Assembly: GCF_030269765.1 (NCBI RefSeq)
Contig: NZ_BSTX01000001.1
Coordinates: forward strand, 372,001-436,000
From: Actinorhabdospora filicis
GTDB taxonomy: Bacteria; Actinomycetota; Actinomycetes; Mycobacteriales; Micromonosporaceae
Direction of reading: 5' to 3'
Length of the DNA stretch: 64,000 nt
Positions 7,426 to 16,432 of the stretch are shown here, piece after piece (position 1 is the first letter of the stretch; the number at the start of each line of letters is the position of its first letter). The translations under genes and the position numbers were made by a program. The notes below the pieces were generated by a model. That model had not been told where the DNA came from, made no database searches, and saw only the letters and a program-made list of their open reading frames with translations.

Positions 7426-9479
7426 AGCGGAGCCTCCATCTGCGCCTGTACGGCGGTCAGGGCGACGGTGTTGACGATGTCGTGCACGGTCGCGCCGCGC
7501 GAGAGGTCGTTGACCGGACGGCGCAGGCCCTGGAGGACCGGCCCGACGGCCACCGCGCCCGCGCTGCGCTGCACGGCCTTGTAGAGGTTGTTCCCCGTGT
7601 TCAGATCCGGAACCACGAACACGGTGGCGCGCCCGGCGACGTCGCTGCCGGGCAGCTTCGTGGACGCCACGCCGGTGTCGACGGCCGCGTCGTACTGGAT
7701 GGGCCCCTCGACGGGCAGCCCGGGGACGCGCGCGCGGACCAGCGCGGTCGCCTCGCGCACCTTGTCCACCTCGCTCCCGGCGCCCGAGGCGCCCGTGGAG
7801 TAGGACAGCATCGCCACGCGCGGCTCCACCCCGAAGGCCTCGGCGGTGTGCGCCGAGGAGATGGCGATGTCGGCGAGCTGCTCGGCGGTCGGCTCGGGGA
7901 TGACCGCACAGTCGCCGTAGACGAGGACCCGGTCGGCCAGGCACATGAAGAACACGCTGGAGACGACCTTGGTGCCGGGCACGGTCCGGATGATCTCGAA
8001 GGCCGGCCGGATGGTGTGCGCGGTGGTGTGCGCGGCGCCGGAGACCATGCCGTCGGCGAGTCCCTCCTGGACCATCATCGTGCCGAAGTACGACACGTCG
8101 GTGACCACGTCCAGGGCCAGCTCGGGCGTGACGCCCTTGTGGGCGCGCAGGCGCGCGTACTCGTGGGCGAAGCGCTCGCGCAGCTCCGGGTCGAAGGGGC
8201 TGACGACGGTCGCCGCCGACAGGTCGGCGCCCAGCTGCGCGGCCAGGCGGTGGACCTCGGCGGCGTCGCCGAGCAGCGTCACGTCGGCCACGCCGCGGCG
8301 CAGGATGATGTCGGCGGCGCGGATGACGCGCGGCTCGCCGCCCTCGGGGAGCACGATGCGGCGGCGGGACGCGCGGGCGCGCTCGACGAGGCGGTGCTCG
8401 AACATCAGCGGCGTCACCGCGGGCGAGGCGGCCAGGCGCATCCGGTCCAGCAGCGTCGCGCCGTCCACGCTCGTGGCGAACATGCCCAGCGCGGTGGCGA
8501 TCTTGCCGTCGGAGCCGGCGGTCATGGTGCCCTTGACGGCGTTGAGGCGGGTGGCGGTCTCGAAGGTGTCGGCCTCGGTGAGCAGGATCGGCAGGGCCGC
8601 GTCGACCCCGGCGAGGAGGCGGCGGATCTGCAGGGGCGGGCGGATGCCGCCGGTGAGCATGATCGCGCCGACCGCCGGGACGCCCACGGAGTGGTGGGCG
8701 ACCAGCAGCCCGAGCAGCAGCTCGGTGCGGTCCCCCGGCGTCATCACCACCGCGCCGTCCACGAGGTGGTCGAGGAGGTTCGGCAGCGTCATCGCGCCCA
8801 CGAGCAGGCCGCGCGCCTCGCGGCCGAGGAGCTCGCGGGACCCGGCGATCAGCTCGGCGCCGCACGCGGCGGCCAGCTCGCCGACGGTGGGCGCGGTCAG
8901 CGCCGGGGTCTCCGGCATCACCCACGCGCCCGGGGCGCGCTCGCGGACGTCGGCGAGCGCCGCGGGCGCGACGCGGTTGACCACGACGCCGCAGACGGTG
9001 GCGTGGGCGGACTCGGCCTCGGCGGTGCCGAGGCGGACGGCGGCGGCGATCTCGGCGGGCGTCCGGCCGTCGCCGGTGACCACGAGCAGGACCGGGGAGG
9101 CGAGGTTGACCGCGACGCGCAGGTTGAACTCGAACTCGGTGGGCGAGGCGACGTCGGTGTAGTCGGTGCCGATGACGAGGACGGCGTCGTGGCGGGCGGC
9201 CAGCGCGTGGTAGCGCTCGACGACGCGGCCGACGGCGGCCTCGGAGTCGGCGCGCACGTCGTCGTAGGTGACGCCGACGCTCTCCTCGTAGTCCTGGGTG
9301 AGCTTGAAGCGCTCGCGGAGCAGCTCGACGAGCGGGTCGGGCCGCTCGTCGCCGCGGATGACGGGCCGGAACACCCCCACCGATCCGGCGGTGCGGGTGA
9401 GCAGCTCGGTCAGGCCGAGCGCGACGGTCGACTTGCCGCTGGCCGCGTCGAGGGCCGCGAGGTACAGACTCTTCGCCAC
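7422..9479 (-). CDS. pta: Phosphate acetyltransferase (long form)
   Basis: This 685-aa enzyme makes acetyl phosphate from acetyl-CoA and phosphate. It is the long form: an N-terminal P-loop/DRTGG-containing regulatory half (AALDAASGKSTVALGL at the start, DRTGG-like region in the middle) and a C-terminal catalytic PTA_PTB domain of about 330 aa. In that domain RRRIVLPEGGEPRVIRAA, GMVSGAAHTTAHTIRPAF and PIQYDAAVD are visible. It is the first gene of the pta-ackA operon. The long upstream region 9480-9757 is shared with the divergent MFS genes. Confidence 0.96.
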   Translation of the reverse strand: MAKSLYLAALDAASGKSTVALGLTELLTRTAGSVGVFRPVIRGDERPDPLVELLRERFKLTQDYEESVGVTYDDVRADSEAAVGRVVERYHALAARHDAVLVIGTDYTDVASPTEFEFNLRVAVNLASPVLLVVTGDGRTPAEIAAAVRLGTAEAESAHATVCGVVVNRVAPAALADVRERAPGAWVMPETPALTAPTVGELAAACGAELIAGSRELLGREARGLLVGAMTLPNLLDHLVDGAVVMTPGDRTELLLGLLVAHHSVGVPAVGAIMLTGGIRPPLQIRRLLAGVDAALPILLTEADTFETATRLNAVKGTMTAGSDGKIATALGMFATSVDGATLLDRMRLAASPAVTPLMFEHRLVERARASRRRIVLPEGGEPRVIRAADIILRRGVADVTLLGDAAEVHRLAAQLGADLSAATVVSPFDPELRERFAHEYARLRAHKGVTPELALDVVTDVSYFGTMMVQEGLADGMVSGAAHTTAHTIRPAFEIIRTVPGTKVVSSVFFMCLADRVLVYGDCAVIPEPTAEQLADIAISSAHTAEAFGVEPRVAMLSYSTGASGAGSEVDKVREATALVRARVPGLPVEGPIQYDAAVDTGVASTKLPGSDVAGRATVFVVPDLNTGNNLYKAVQRSAGAVAVGPVLQGLRRPVNDLSRGATVHDIVNTVALTAVQAQMEAPL

Positions 9480-9739
9480 CTGAGCACCTTAGATCGACTG
9501 GGGTCGCCGTCTCGCCGGAACGTCCTCAATGGCCCGCCGCCCCGGGCGGCGGGAGGGCCCACCGGGCACGTGACCGGCGGCGGAACCCGGGGCGCGGGGT
9601 TCATGAAGGGAGTCCTCCCCGCCGGGGCCTCCGTCCACTGTGTCCAACGAGCCGGGCGCGGGCGGGTGACGCCCGGGACCCGGCGATCTCCGGGCGGGGC
9701 GAGATCGTCTCGGGTTCGACCTTGACAAGGGCTCCACTC

Positions 9740-9758
9740 TGACGTCAGTATGGCGTCA
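9740..9758 (+). promoter_or_regulatory. Near-perfect palindrome over -10 region and start of MFS gene
   Basis: TGACGTCA (9740-9747) and TGGCGTCA (9751-9758) form an inverted repeat with one mismatch and a 3-base spacer. A TTGACA -35 box lies at 9722-9727 and a poor -10 (CAGTAT, 9746-9751) follows after 18 bases, putting the expected transcription start at the ATG itself. The site would let a bound repressor block transcription, and the mRNA may be leaderless. No regulator gene is adjacent. Confidence 0.5.
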
Positions 9759-11023
9759 TGTCTACCGCCGCTATTGAGTCGGACGCCGCCACCAAAGACG
9801 CCCCCGTCGTGCCATTGCGCCGCAACCGGGACTTCCAGATCCTGTGGAGCGGCCGCGCGATCGCCGGGCTCGGCCAGGAGGTCGCCGGGATCTCGTTCCC
9901 GCTGCTGATGCTGGCCGTCACCGGCTCCGCCGGGTACGCCGGCCTGCTGGCCACCGGCCAGCTCGTGGCCATGCTGCTGGTCTCGCTGCCCGCCGGGGTC
10001 CTCGCCGACCGCCTCAACCGGCGCACCATCATGATCGTCTGCGACCTCGCCCGGGGCCTGATCTTCACCACCCTGACCGTGCTGGTCATCGCGGGCCTGG
10101 CGACCATCCCGATCATCATCGCCGCGGCCACCGCCAGCGCGATCTTCCACGGCTTCTTCAACCCCGTGGCGATGAGCGCGATGAAGCAGCTCGTGCCGAC
10201 CTCGCAGCTGGCCGCCGCGCAGGCCCAGAACGAGGCCCGCATGCGCGTCACGGGCCTGATCGGCCCGCCCATCGGCGGCTGGCTGTTCGGGCTCGGCCGC
10301 GCGCTGCCGTTCATCGCCGACGCGGTCACCTACCTGCTGGCCGCCGCCGCGCTGCTGTTCATCCGCAAGCCGCTCCAGGCCGAGCGGGCCGTCCCCCAGG
10401 GCCCGGCCGAATCGCCCCTCAAGGCCGCCACCGCCGGGCTGCGGCACATGTGGAAGGACCGGCGGCTGCGCTACATGATGGCCTGGTCGATGGCCATCAA
10501 CCTGTCCCTCGGCGGCCTCTACCTGACCATGATCGCCACCTGGCGCGAGCGCGGCGCCACCGAGGGCGGCATCGGCGCGCTGGTCGCCGTGGCGACCCTC
10601 GGCGGGCTGACCGGGGCGCTGCTGGCGCCGGTCATCATCCGCAAGATGAAGCCCTCGCTGCTGATCCTGTGCCTGGCCTGGGGCCTGCCGGTCGGCGTGG
10701 CCGCGATGGGCCTGGTCCCCGGGATCATCCCCATCGCCGCCCTCAACGCCGTCCTGGGCCTGCTCCTGCCCGCCCTGAACGCCCTGGGCATCGCCTACAT
10801 CACCGCCGGGACGCCCGACGCGCTCCAGGGCCGCGTGGCCGCCGCCGCGAGCTTCCTGTCGATGCTGCTCCAGCCGCTGGCGCCGGTCACCATCGGCACC
10901 ATCTTCGACGCCTCCGGCAGCACCGCCGCCTTCCTCACCATGGCGGGCATGGCCCTGGCCGGGGCCTTCTTCACCCTCACCAAGGCGATGCGGACCATCC
11001 CCCGCCCGGAACAGCTCGGCTGA
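9758..11023 (+). CDS. MFS transporter (first of tandem pair)
   Basis: This 421-aa integral membrane protein has about 12 hydrophobic segments. Family features are LRRNRDFQILWSGRAIAGLGQEV before the first helix, the loop 2-3 motif GVLADRLNRRTIMI and a central basic loop near residue 210 linking two six-helix halves. The layout matches the enterobactin-exporter-like/MFS_3 group of proton-driven exporters, often drug or siderophore efflux. The substrate is unknown. No ribosome site precedes the ATG, in keeping with leaderless expression. The next gene is a close paralogue 59 bp downstream. Confidence 0.85.
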   Translation: MSTAAIESDAATKDAPVVPLRRNRDFQILWSGRAIAGLGQEVAGISFPLLMLAVTGSAGYAGLLATGQLVAMLLVSLPAGVLADRLNRRTIMIVCDLARGLIFTTLTVLVIAGLATIPIIIAAATASAIFHGFFNPVAMSAMKQLVPTSQLAAAQAQNEARMRVTGLIGPPIGGWLFGLGRALPFIADAVTYLLAAAALLFIRKPLQAERAVPQGPAESPLKAATAGLRHMWKDRRLRYMMAWSMAINLSLGGLYLTMIATWRERGATEGGIGALVAVATLGGLTGALLAPVIIRKMKPSLLILCLAWGLPVGVAAMGLVPGIIPIAALNAVLGLLLPALNALGIAYITAGTPDALQGRVAAAASFLSMLLQPLAPVTIGTIFDASGSTAAFLTMAGMALAGAFFTLTKAMRTIPRPEQLG

Positions 11024-11082
11024 GTCCGGAGTTCCGCCGACAAACCTTGCCACCGTCCCGTTCCCGGTAGAGGATCTTGCGA

Positions 11083-12330
11083 GTGTCGATCACCACCCCC
11101 ACCCCGGCCGCTCCCGCGGTGCCCCTGCGCCGCAACCGCGACTTCCAGATCCTGTGGTCCGGCCGCGCCGTCTCCGCCCTCGGCAGCCAGGTCACCGAGA
11201 TCGCCTACCCGCTGCTCATGCTCGCCATCACCGGCTCCGCCGGGTACGCCGGCATGCTCGGCGCGTCCCAGCTGATCACCAGCCTGATCGTCTCCCTCCC
11301 CGCCGGCCTGCTGGCCGACCGGATGAACCGCCGCACGATCATGATCGTCGCCGACCTCGGCCGCGCCGTCCTGCTGGGCGGTCTCGCCCTGGCGGTGTTC
11401 ACCGGGCACACGAGCATCCCGCTCATCATCGCGACCGCGATCGGCTCGGCGGCCTTCGGCGCCCTGTTCAACCCGGCCTCCGGCGCGGCGATCAAGGCGC
11501 TGGTCACGCCCGCGCAGATGAAGCAGGCGCAGGCCCAGAACCAGGCCCGCATGCACGGCGCCCAGCTCCTCGGGCCGCCGGTGGGCGGCTGGCTGCTCGG
11601 GCTGGGCCGCTCGGTGCCGTTCCTGGTGGACGCGATCACCTACGTCCTGGGCGCGATCGCTCTGCTGTTCATCCGCAGGCCCCTCCAGGACGAGCGCGAC
11701 GATCGCCGTCCCCTGCGGTTCAAGGACATGTTCGCCTTCAAGGACATGGCCGCCGGGCTGAAGTTCGTCTTCGCCGACCGCATCATCCGCGCGGTGATGT
11801 CGTGGGGCATGGGCGTCAACCTCGCCTACTCCGGCTTCTTCCTCATCCTCATCGCCACCTGGCACGCGCGCGGCGCCAGCGAGGCCTCCATCGGCCTGCT
11901 GTCGGCGCTGGCCACCGCCGGGGGCCTGCTCGGCGCGCTGCTCACCGGCCCCATCACCCGCGCGGTGAAACCCGCGACGCTGGTCCGCTCCCTGGCCTGG
12001 GTGCTCCCGGTGCTCACCGCCGTCATGGCGTTCCTGCCGGGCGTCATCCCCATCGCGGTGGCGTTCATGCTGGCGATGCTGCTGCTCCCGGCGCTGAACA
12101 CGGTCATGCTCGCCTTCATCGCCGAGCGCGTGCCCGACGAGCTCCAGGGCCGCGCCAACGCCGGGACGAACGTGCTGGCCCAGGCGCTCCAGCCGATCGG
12201 CCCGCTGCTGCTGGGCACCATCTTCGACGCCTGGGGCACGCCGTGGGCCTTCGGGACGGCCGCCGCCCTACTGGCCGTGGCCGCCCTGTTCACCTTCAGC
12301 CGCCACATCACCGCGCTGAACCACCTCTAG
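11083..12330 (+). CDS. MFS transporter (second of tandem pair)
   Basis: This 415-aa membrane protein is clearly paralogous to the upstream one: both begin with VPLRRNRDFQILWSGRA and share SLPAGxLADRxNRRTIMIV, GxRMxGxxLxGPPxGGWL-type and ALNxxxLAxI segments. The GTG at 11083 is preferred over a TTG six bases earlier because AGAGGA lies about 8 bases upstream of it. Twelve helices are expected. The pair probably arose by local duplication and is likely co-transcribed. The two could act as separate exporters or as a heteromer. Its 3' end overlaps the convergent flavoprotein gene by 63 bp. Confidence 0.85.
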   Translation: MSITTPTPAAPAVPLRRNRDFQILWSGRAVSALGSQVTEIAYPLLMLAITGSAGYAGMLGASQLITSLIVSLPAGLLADRMNRRTIMIVADLGRAVLLGGLALAVFTGHTSIPLIIATAIGSAAFGALFNPASGAAIKALVTPAQMKQAQAQNQARMHGAQLLGPPVGGWLLGLGRSVPFLVDAITYVLGAIALLFIRRPLQDERDDRRPLRFKDMFAFKDMAAGLKFVFADRIIRAVMSWGMGVNLAYSGFFLILIATWHARGASEASIGLLSALATAGGLLGALLTGPITRAVKPATLVRSLAWVLPVLTAVMAFLPGVIPIAVAFMLAMLLLPALNTVMLAFIAERVPDELQGRANAGTNVLAQALQPIGPLLLGTIFDAWGTPWAFGTAAALLAVAALFTFSRHITALNHL

Positions 12331-12840
12331 CGCCCCGGCGACCGGCCCCCAGTCGGCGGTGACCGAACCGTCGGGACGGCGGAAGGTCACCGCGTCGGGA
12401 TCCAGCAGCGCCACCCCGGCCCCGGCCAGGGTGGCGAGGCTGGTCGCGTAGGCCGGGTGGTGCCGCAGCGCCGGGCTCACCATCGGCGCCGCCACCACCG
12501 GGACGCCCAGGCCCAGCGCCCGGTTCAGGTGCCCCAGCGCGAAGGTGTCACCGGCGCCCCACGCCCACTTGTTCAGCGTGTTGAACGTGAGGGGCGCGGC
12601 GATGACCGCGTCCGGCGCCGGGAACGGGTCGTCCTCCCCGGGCCGCCGCGGCGCCGAGCGCACCGGGCGCCCGGTGCGCGCCTCCAGCGCGGCCACGTCC
12701 ACCCAGTCCGCCGCCGTCGGCGTCAGGATGACGCACGGCGACCAGCCGCGCTCCTCGACCAGGTCGAGGAGCGCGGCCAGTTCCAGCACCGGGGGCGCGG
12801 CGCAGGCGACGATGTGGGCGATCTTCGGGCCGGCTGCCAT
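12268..12840 (-). CDS. Flavoprotein, phosphopantothenoylcysteine-decarboxylase-like
   Basis: This 190-aa protein begins with a Rossmann-type strand (IAHIVACAAPPVLELAALLDLVEERGW) and carries the flavin-binding segment APLTFNTLNKWAWGAGDTFALGHLNRALGLGVPVVAAPMV. That is the pattern of the homo-oligomeric flavin-containing Cys decarboxylase (HFCD/CoaC-like) family, as found in actinomycete stand-alone flavoproteins. The reaction is unknown; it is too short for the bifunctional CoaBC. The C-terminal 19 residues run into the coding region of the convergent MFS gene. Confidence 0.8.
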   Translation of the reverse strand: MAAGPKIAHIVACAAPPVLELAALLDLVEERGWSPCVILTPTAADWVDVAALEARTGRPVRSAPRRPGEDDPFPAPDAVIAAPLTFNTLNKWAWGAGDTFALGHLNRALGLGVPVVAAPMVSPALRHHPAYATSLATLAGAGVALLDPDAVTFRRPDGSVTADWGPVAGALEVVQRGDVAAEGEQGGHGQ

Positions 12841-12888
12841 CCCACCAGGATCCTCCGCCGAACGGTGAATCGCATCCCACCGAACCGG

Positions 12889-15309
12889 TCAGCGGGCCAG
12901 CAGCCGCCGCGCGGGCACCACCGTGGCGAAGTAGGCCGCCGCCAGGACCACCCCGCACATGACCGGTATCAGCCAGTACGGGCCCACCGGGAGCGGGCTC
13001 CCCAGCGCCCCCACGCCCAGGAACAGCAGCGGCGGCAGCGACAGCGCCAGCCCCACCGCGGCCGCCCCGGCCCCGAAGAACAGCGCCTCCGCGCGCGCCA
13101 CCGCCATCAGCTGCCGCGGCGTGGCACCGGAGTGCCGCAGCGCGTCGAACTCCGGCCGCCGCCGCGCCGTGGCCGCGACCAGGCCGTTGACCACGCCCAG
13201 CAGGACGTACCCGAGCAGCCCGCCGATCACCACGAGGTTGACCCACTTGTCGGGCCGCTCGGCGGCTGCGGCGCCCACCTCGCCGCCCACGAGCGTCCCG
13301 GGCGCGATCGACAGGACCTCCCGGGCGCGGGCGGCGTCCAGGCCCTCGGCGATCACCGTCGACGGCGGCCCCGAGCCCAGGCCCGGCGCGAGGATCATCG
13401 AACCGAAACCGAACTCGCGCGCGTAGACGGCGACCACGGTGACCGTGACCGGCCGCCCGTCGGCGAGCAGCAGGCCGACCTCGTCCCCGGTCGACAGGCC
13501 GCCCCACAGCGCGAAGGACGCCGAGACCGCCACGCTCGTGTCCTTGACCGCGGCCAGGTCGCCGTCGGTGACCTCCGGATCGGCCAGGGCGACGTCGCCG
13601 CCCAGGACCGTGGCCGGGTGATCCTCGTAGCGCTGCTTGCCGTCCTGCTCGGAGGGCTCGTAGACGGTGGTGGAGCCGAAGGTGGCCACCCGGGCGCCGG
13701 GTTCGGCGGCCAGGGCGTCGACGGCGTAGGCGGGCACGCCGCGCAGGGCCGGGGCGGTGACGCTGACCGGCGCGCTCAGCCCGGCGGCGAGTTCGGCGCG
13801 GGCGGCCTCGTCCGGCGTGGTCTGGAGGAACGCGTTGGTGACGGCGAGCGTGACGGCCAGCGCGAGGCCGGTGACCGCCCCGGCGGTGCGGGCGGCGTAG
13901 GCGCCGATGTTGTGCGCGGCCAGCCACGAGGTCACCCCCGCCCGGCGCGGCAGGAACCGCGCGATGAGCACCGCGCCCTTGCGCATCAGCGCCGGACCGG
14001 CCAGGGCCAGGCCGATCACCGACATCAGGGAGGCGCCGCCGACCGCCGCCAGGCCCGCGATGCCGGGCATGGCCACCGGGGCCGCCGTCATCACCAGCGC
14101 CAGCCCGACCAGGCCGAAGCCGATCGCCGAGCGCACCGGGCCCTCCGGGCGCGGTTCGGTGTTGGTCTGCGCCAGGGCGCTGGTCACCGGCAGCCGGGAC
14201 ACCCCGAACGCGGCGGCCCGCGCCGACAGCCCGACGGTGAGCAGGAACAGCACGATCGCGATCAGCGCGGGCAGCGGGCTCCACGCGGTGGCGATCTCCG
14301 GGGAGAGCATCCCCAGCGAGACGAACCAGTCCCGCGCCACACCGGCCAGCGCGTACCCCCCGGCGATGCCGAACGGCAGCGCCAGCAGCGCCGTGACGGT
14401 GCCCTGCGCGGCGACGAGGCGGCGGGCCTGGCGCGGCGTGGCGCCCACGGCGCGCATCAGCGCCAGCTCCGGCGCCTGCCCGGCGACGTGCACCGACAGC
14501 GCGGCGGCGACCATGAACCCGACGACCATCAGGATCGTCCCGGACAGCGCGCCGGCCATCGCGATGAGCTCACCGGCCGAACCGGCCGCGGCGGGGTTCT
14601 CCACCTCGCCCCGGTCGTCGCCGGTGGCCACCACCGGGCCCGGGCCGGCCGCGGCGGCGATCGCCTCGGCCAGGTCCCCGGTGTCGGCGCCCGGCGCGGC
14701 CCACACCGCCAGCAGGTCGGCGGCGCGCCCGGCCAGCGCCGCGGCCGTCGCGTCGTCCCAGTACAGGCCCTCGGGGGCGCCGGCGGCGACGCCGGTGACG
14801 GTGTAGGACGCGCGCTTCCCACCGGCGATGACGTCGGTGGTGGCGCCGGGCGCCAGGCCCAGCCGCGCGGCGGTGGCCGCGTCCAGGGCGAGCTCGCCGG
14901 GGCCGGTGGGGGCGCGGCCGGTGATCTCGCCGGTCATCGCCGAGGACCAGCCGTGCCCGGTGAGCCCGGGGACGGCCTGCCCGCCGGTGACGGGCGCGGC
15001 GGGGACGCTCAGGTCGGCGATGACGCGCTCGACGCCGGGGACCGCCGCGACGGCCGCGATGACGGAGGCGTCGACGGGGGCGCGGGCGGCGAGGGGGATG
15101 TCGATGTCCTCGACCTGCTCCAGCTCCGCCGGGGCGCCCACGAGGACGTCGGCGTCGGCGAAGCGGCCCGGCGGCGCGGTCCCCCGGATGCCGGTCTCGC
15201 CGAGCACGGCGCAGGTGGTGACGGCGACGGCGCCGAAGAGCACCGCCACGAACACCGCGATGAGGCTGGCCACGCGCTTGCGGGCCATGGTGAACGCGAT
15301 CGCCCTCAC
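12889..15309 (-). CDS. FtsX/MacB-type ABC transporter permease
   Basis: This 806-aa permease begins MRAIAFTMARKRVASLIAVFVAVLFGAVAV, a first membrane helix followed by a large outer domain (about residues 40-230). Two FtsX cores are visible. One is around residues 240-370 (AGELIAMAGALSGTIL, LALMRAVGATPRQARRL) and the other is at the C-terminus (DALRHSGATPRQLMAVARAEA, then RRLLAR). The duplicated FtsX layout belongs to exporters that move lipoproteins, peptides or antibiotics by mechanotransmission. The GTG start overlaps the stop of the ATPase gene by 4 bp. Confidence 0.9.
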   Translation of the reverse strand: MRAIAFTMARKRVASLIAVFVAVLFGAVAVTTCAVLGETGIRGTAPPGRFADADVLVGAPAELEQVEDIDIPLAARAPVDASVIAAVAAVPGVERVIADLSVPAAPVTGGQAVPGLTGHGWSSAMTGEITGRAPTGPGELALDAATAARLGLAPGATTDVIAGGKRASYTVTGVAAGAPEGLYWDDATAAALAGRAADLLAVWAAPGADTGDLAEAIAAAAGPGPVVATGDDRGEVENPAAAGSAGELIAMAGALSGTILMVVGFMVAAALSVHVAGQAPELALMRAVGATPRQARRLVAAQGTVTALLALPFGIAGGYALAGVARDWFVSLGMLSPEIATAWSPLPALIAIVLFLLTVGLSARAAAFGVSRLPVTSALAQTNTEPRPEGPVRSAIGFGLVGLALVMTAAPVAMPGIAGLAAVGGASLMSVIGLALAGPALMRKGAVLIARFLPRRAGVTSWLAAHNIGAYAARTAGAVTGLALAVTLAVTNAFLQTTPDEAARAELAAGLSAPVSVTAPALRGVPAYAVDALAAEPGARVATFGSTTVYEPSEQDGKQRYEDHPATVLGGDVALADPEVTDGDLAAVKDTSVAVSASFALWGGLSTGDEVGLLLADGRPVTVTVVAVYAREFGFGSMILAPGLGSGPPSTVIAEGLDAARAREVLSIAPGTLVGGEVGAAAAERPDKWVNLVVIGGLLGYVLLGVVNGLVAATARRRPEFDALRHSGATPRQLMAVARAEALFFGAGAAAVGLALSLPPLLFLGVGALGSPLPVGPYWLIPVMCGVVLAAAYFATVVPARRLLAR

Positions 15310-16031
15310 GCGCCGGCCCCTTCCCAGACGCGCCCGAGGCGGGCGGCGAGCTCACCGGCGGTGGCGCGGCTCAGGATCTCGCCGATGCGCCCGTCGCTCA
15401 TCACGAGGGTGTCGTGGGCGCGGGCCGCGGCGGCCGGGTCGTGGGTGACCATGACGATGGTCTGGCCGAGCTCGTCGACGAGCTCGGTGAACAGGTCGAG
15501 GATCCCCGCGGCGGTGCGGGAGTCGAGGGCGCCGGTGGGCTCGTCGGCGAAGACCACGGCGGGCCGGGCGGCGAGGGCGCGGACGATGGAGACGCGCTGC
15601 CGCTGCCCGCCGGACAGCTCGGCGGGGGCCCGCCCGAGCATCCCCGACAGGCCGGTGCGGGCGACGAGGGAGGCGAGCCAGGCGCGGTCGGGCGACGTCC
15701 CCGCCAGGCGCAGCGGGAGGGTGATGTTCTGTTCCACGCTCAGCGAGGGCACCAGGTTGTAGGACTGGAACACGAAGCCGACGTGCTCGCGGCGGACGAG
15801 GGCGCGCTTGGACTCCTTGAGCCCGGCGATCTCGGTCCCGGCGATGGTGATCGAGCCGGACGTGGGGACGTCCAGCCCGGAGGCGCAGTGCAGGAGGGTG
15901 CTCTTGCCCGAACCCGACTGGCCCATCACCGCCAGGAACGCCCCGCGCGGCACGCGCAGCGACACCCCGTCCAGCGCGGTGACGCCGCCGTCGTAGACGC
16001 GGGTGACGCCCCGCAGCTCCACCGCGGTCAC
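15306..16031 (-). CDS. MacB/LolD-type ABC transporter ATP-binding protein
   Basis: From the GTG at 16031 the protein is 241 aa. It has Walker A GQSGSGKST, Q-loop FVFQSYNLVPSLSVEQNI, signature LSGGQRQRV, Walker B AVVFADEPTGALDS and the switch histidine in VMVTHDPA, in normal order and spacing. The sequence around the Q-loop and the D-loop places it with the MacB/LolD/FtsE subgroup that partners FtsX-type permeases, consistent with the gene downstream. The start overlaps the stop of the small membrane protein gene by 4 bp, so the three genes form one coupled operon. Confidence 0.95.
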   Translation of the reverse strand: MTAVELRGVTRVYDGGVTALDGVSLRVPRGAFLAVMGQSGSGKSTLLHCASGLDVPTSGSITIAGTEIAGLKESKRALVRREHVGFVFQSYNLVPSLSVEQNITLPLRLAGTSPDRAWLASLVARTGLSGMLGRAPAELSGGQRQRVSIVRALAARPAVVFADEPTGALDSRTAAGILDLFTELVDELGQTIVMVTHDPAAAARAHDTLVMSDGRIGEILSRATAGELAARLGRVWEGAGA

Positions 16032-16270
16032 TTGCGCTTCCGGGTGGACACGTAGGAGATGACCAGGCCGACCACGGCCAGGACGCTGATGGACCCGGCG
16101 AGGATGCCCAGGACGGTGGTCCCGCCGAAGTTCATGATCGTGTTGGCTCCGGCGCCGCCGATCGCCACCGGCCACAGCAGCAGGCGCAGGGCCGTGTGCC
16201 CGCCGGAGGCGCGGCGGGGCGAGGCGGTGGCCGGGGTGGCGGAGTCGCTCAAGCGGTAGGGGTCCGACAT
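16028..16270 (-). CDS. Small membrane protein leading ABC operon
   Basis: From the ATG at 16270, with GGAAGGAA upstream, this is an 80-aa protein. A polar N-terminus is followed by two hydrophobic stretches (about 29-50 and 53-74) and a basic end STRKRK, so two membrane segments are predicted. It has no recognised family. Coupling by a 4-bp overlap to the ATPase gene suggests an accessory or sensing subunit of the transporter, which is inference. A longer start at 16342 exists but would cross the likely promoter region. Confidence 0.7.
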   Translation of the reverse strand: MSDPYRLSDSATPATASPRRASGGHTALRLLLWPVAIGGAGANTIMNFGGTTVLGILAGSISVLAVVGLVISYVSTRKRK

Positions 16271-16350
16271 CGGGGTTCCTTCCGGTTCTGGGTGTGCCCA
16301 ACTGACGTCCCTCACGCTATGGACGCGCGGGGAAACGGACAATCCAGGCA

Positions 16351-16369
16351 GCTACCGAACCGGGGTAGC
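16351..16369. promoter_or_regulatory. Dyad GCTACC-N7-GGTAGC between ABC operon and two-component genes
   Basis: Perfect 6-base arms at 16351-16356 and 16364-16369 sit in the 162-bp divergent region between the ABC operon and the histidine kinase gene, 64 bases ahead of the kinase GTG. Size and spacing fit a dimeric NarL-type response regulator. It is a candidate site by position only. Confidence 0.4.
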
Positions 16370-16432
16370 GCAGGCTGTACTTCTCGTCGCGTCCCCTTGG
16401 CCGCGCCCCCGCGGGCACGTACCGTCATCGGC

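Noticed and set aside
7419..9725. 768-aa plus-strand frame opposite pta
   Set aside because: It has His/Gly/Asp-rich composition without motifs, while the opposite strand encodes a complete phosphate acetyltransferase.
9690..9725. GGTTCGAC stretch suggesting a tRNA T-arm
   Set aside because: No acceptor stem, D-arm or anticodon arm can be fitted around it.
12457..15762. 1101-aa plus-strand frame opposite the ABC permease
   Set aside because: It is Arg/Gly-rich without recognisable domains; the minus strand carries the clear permease and ATPase.
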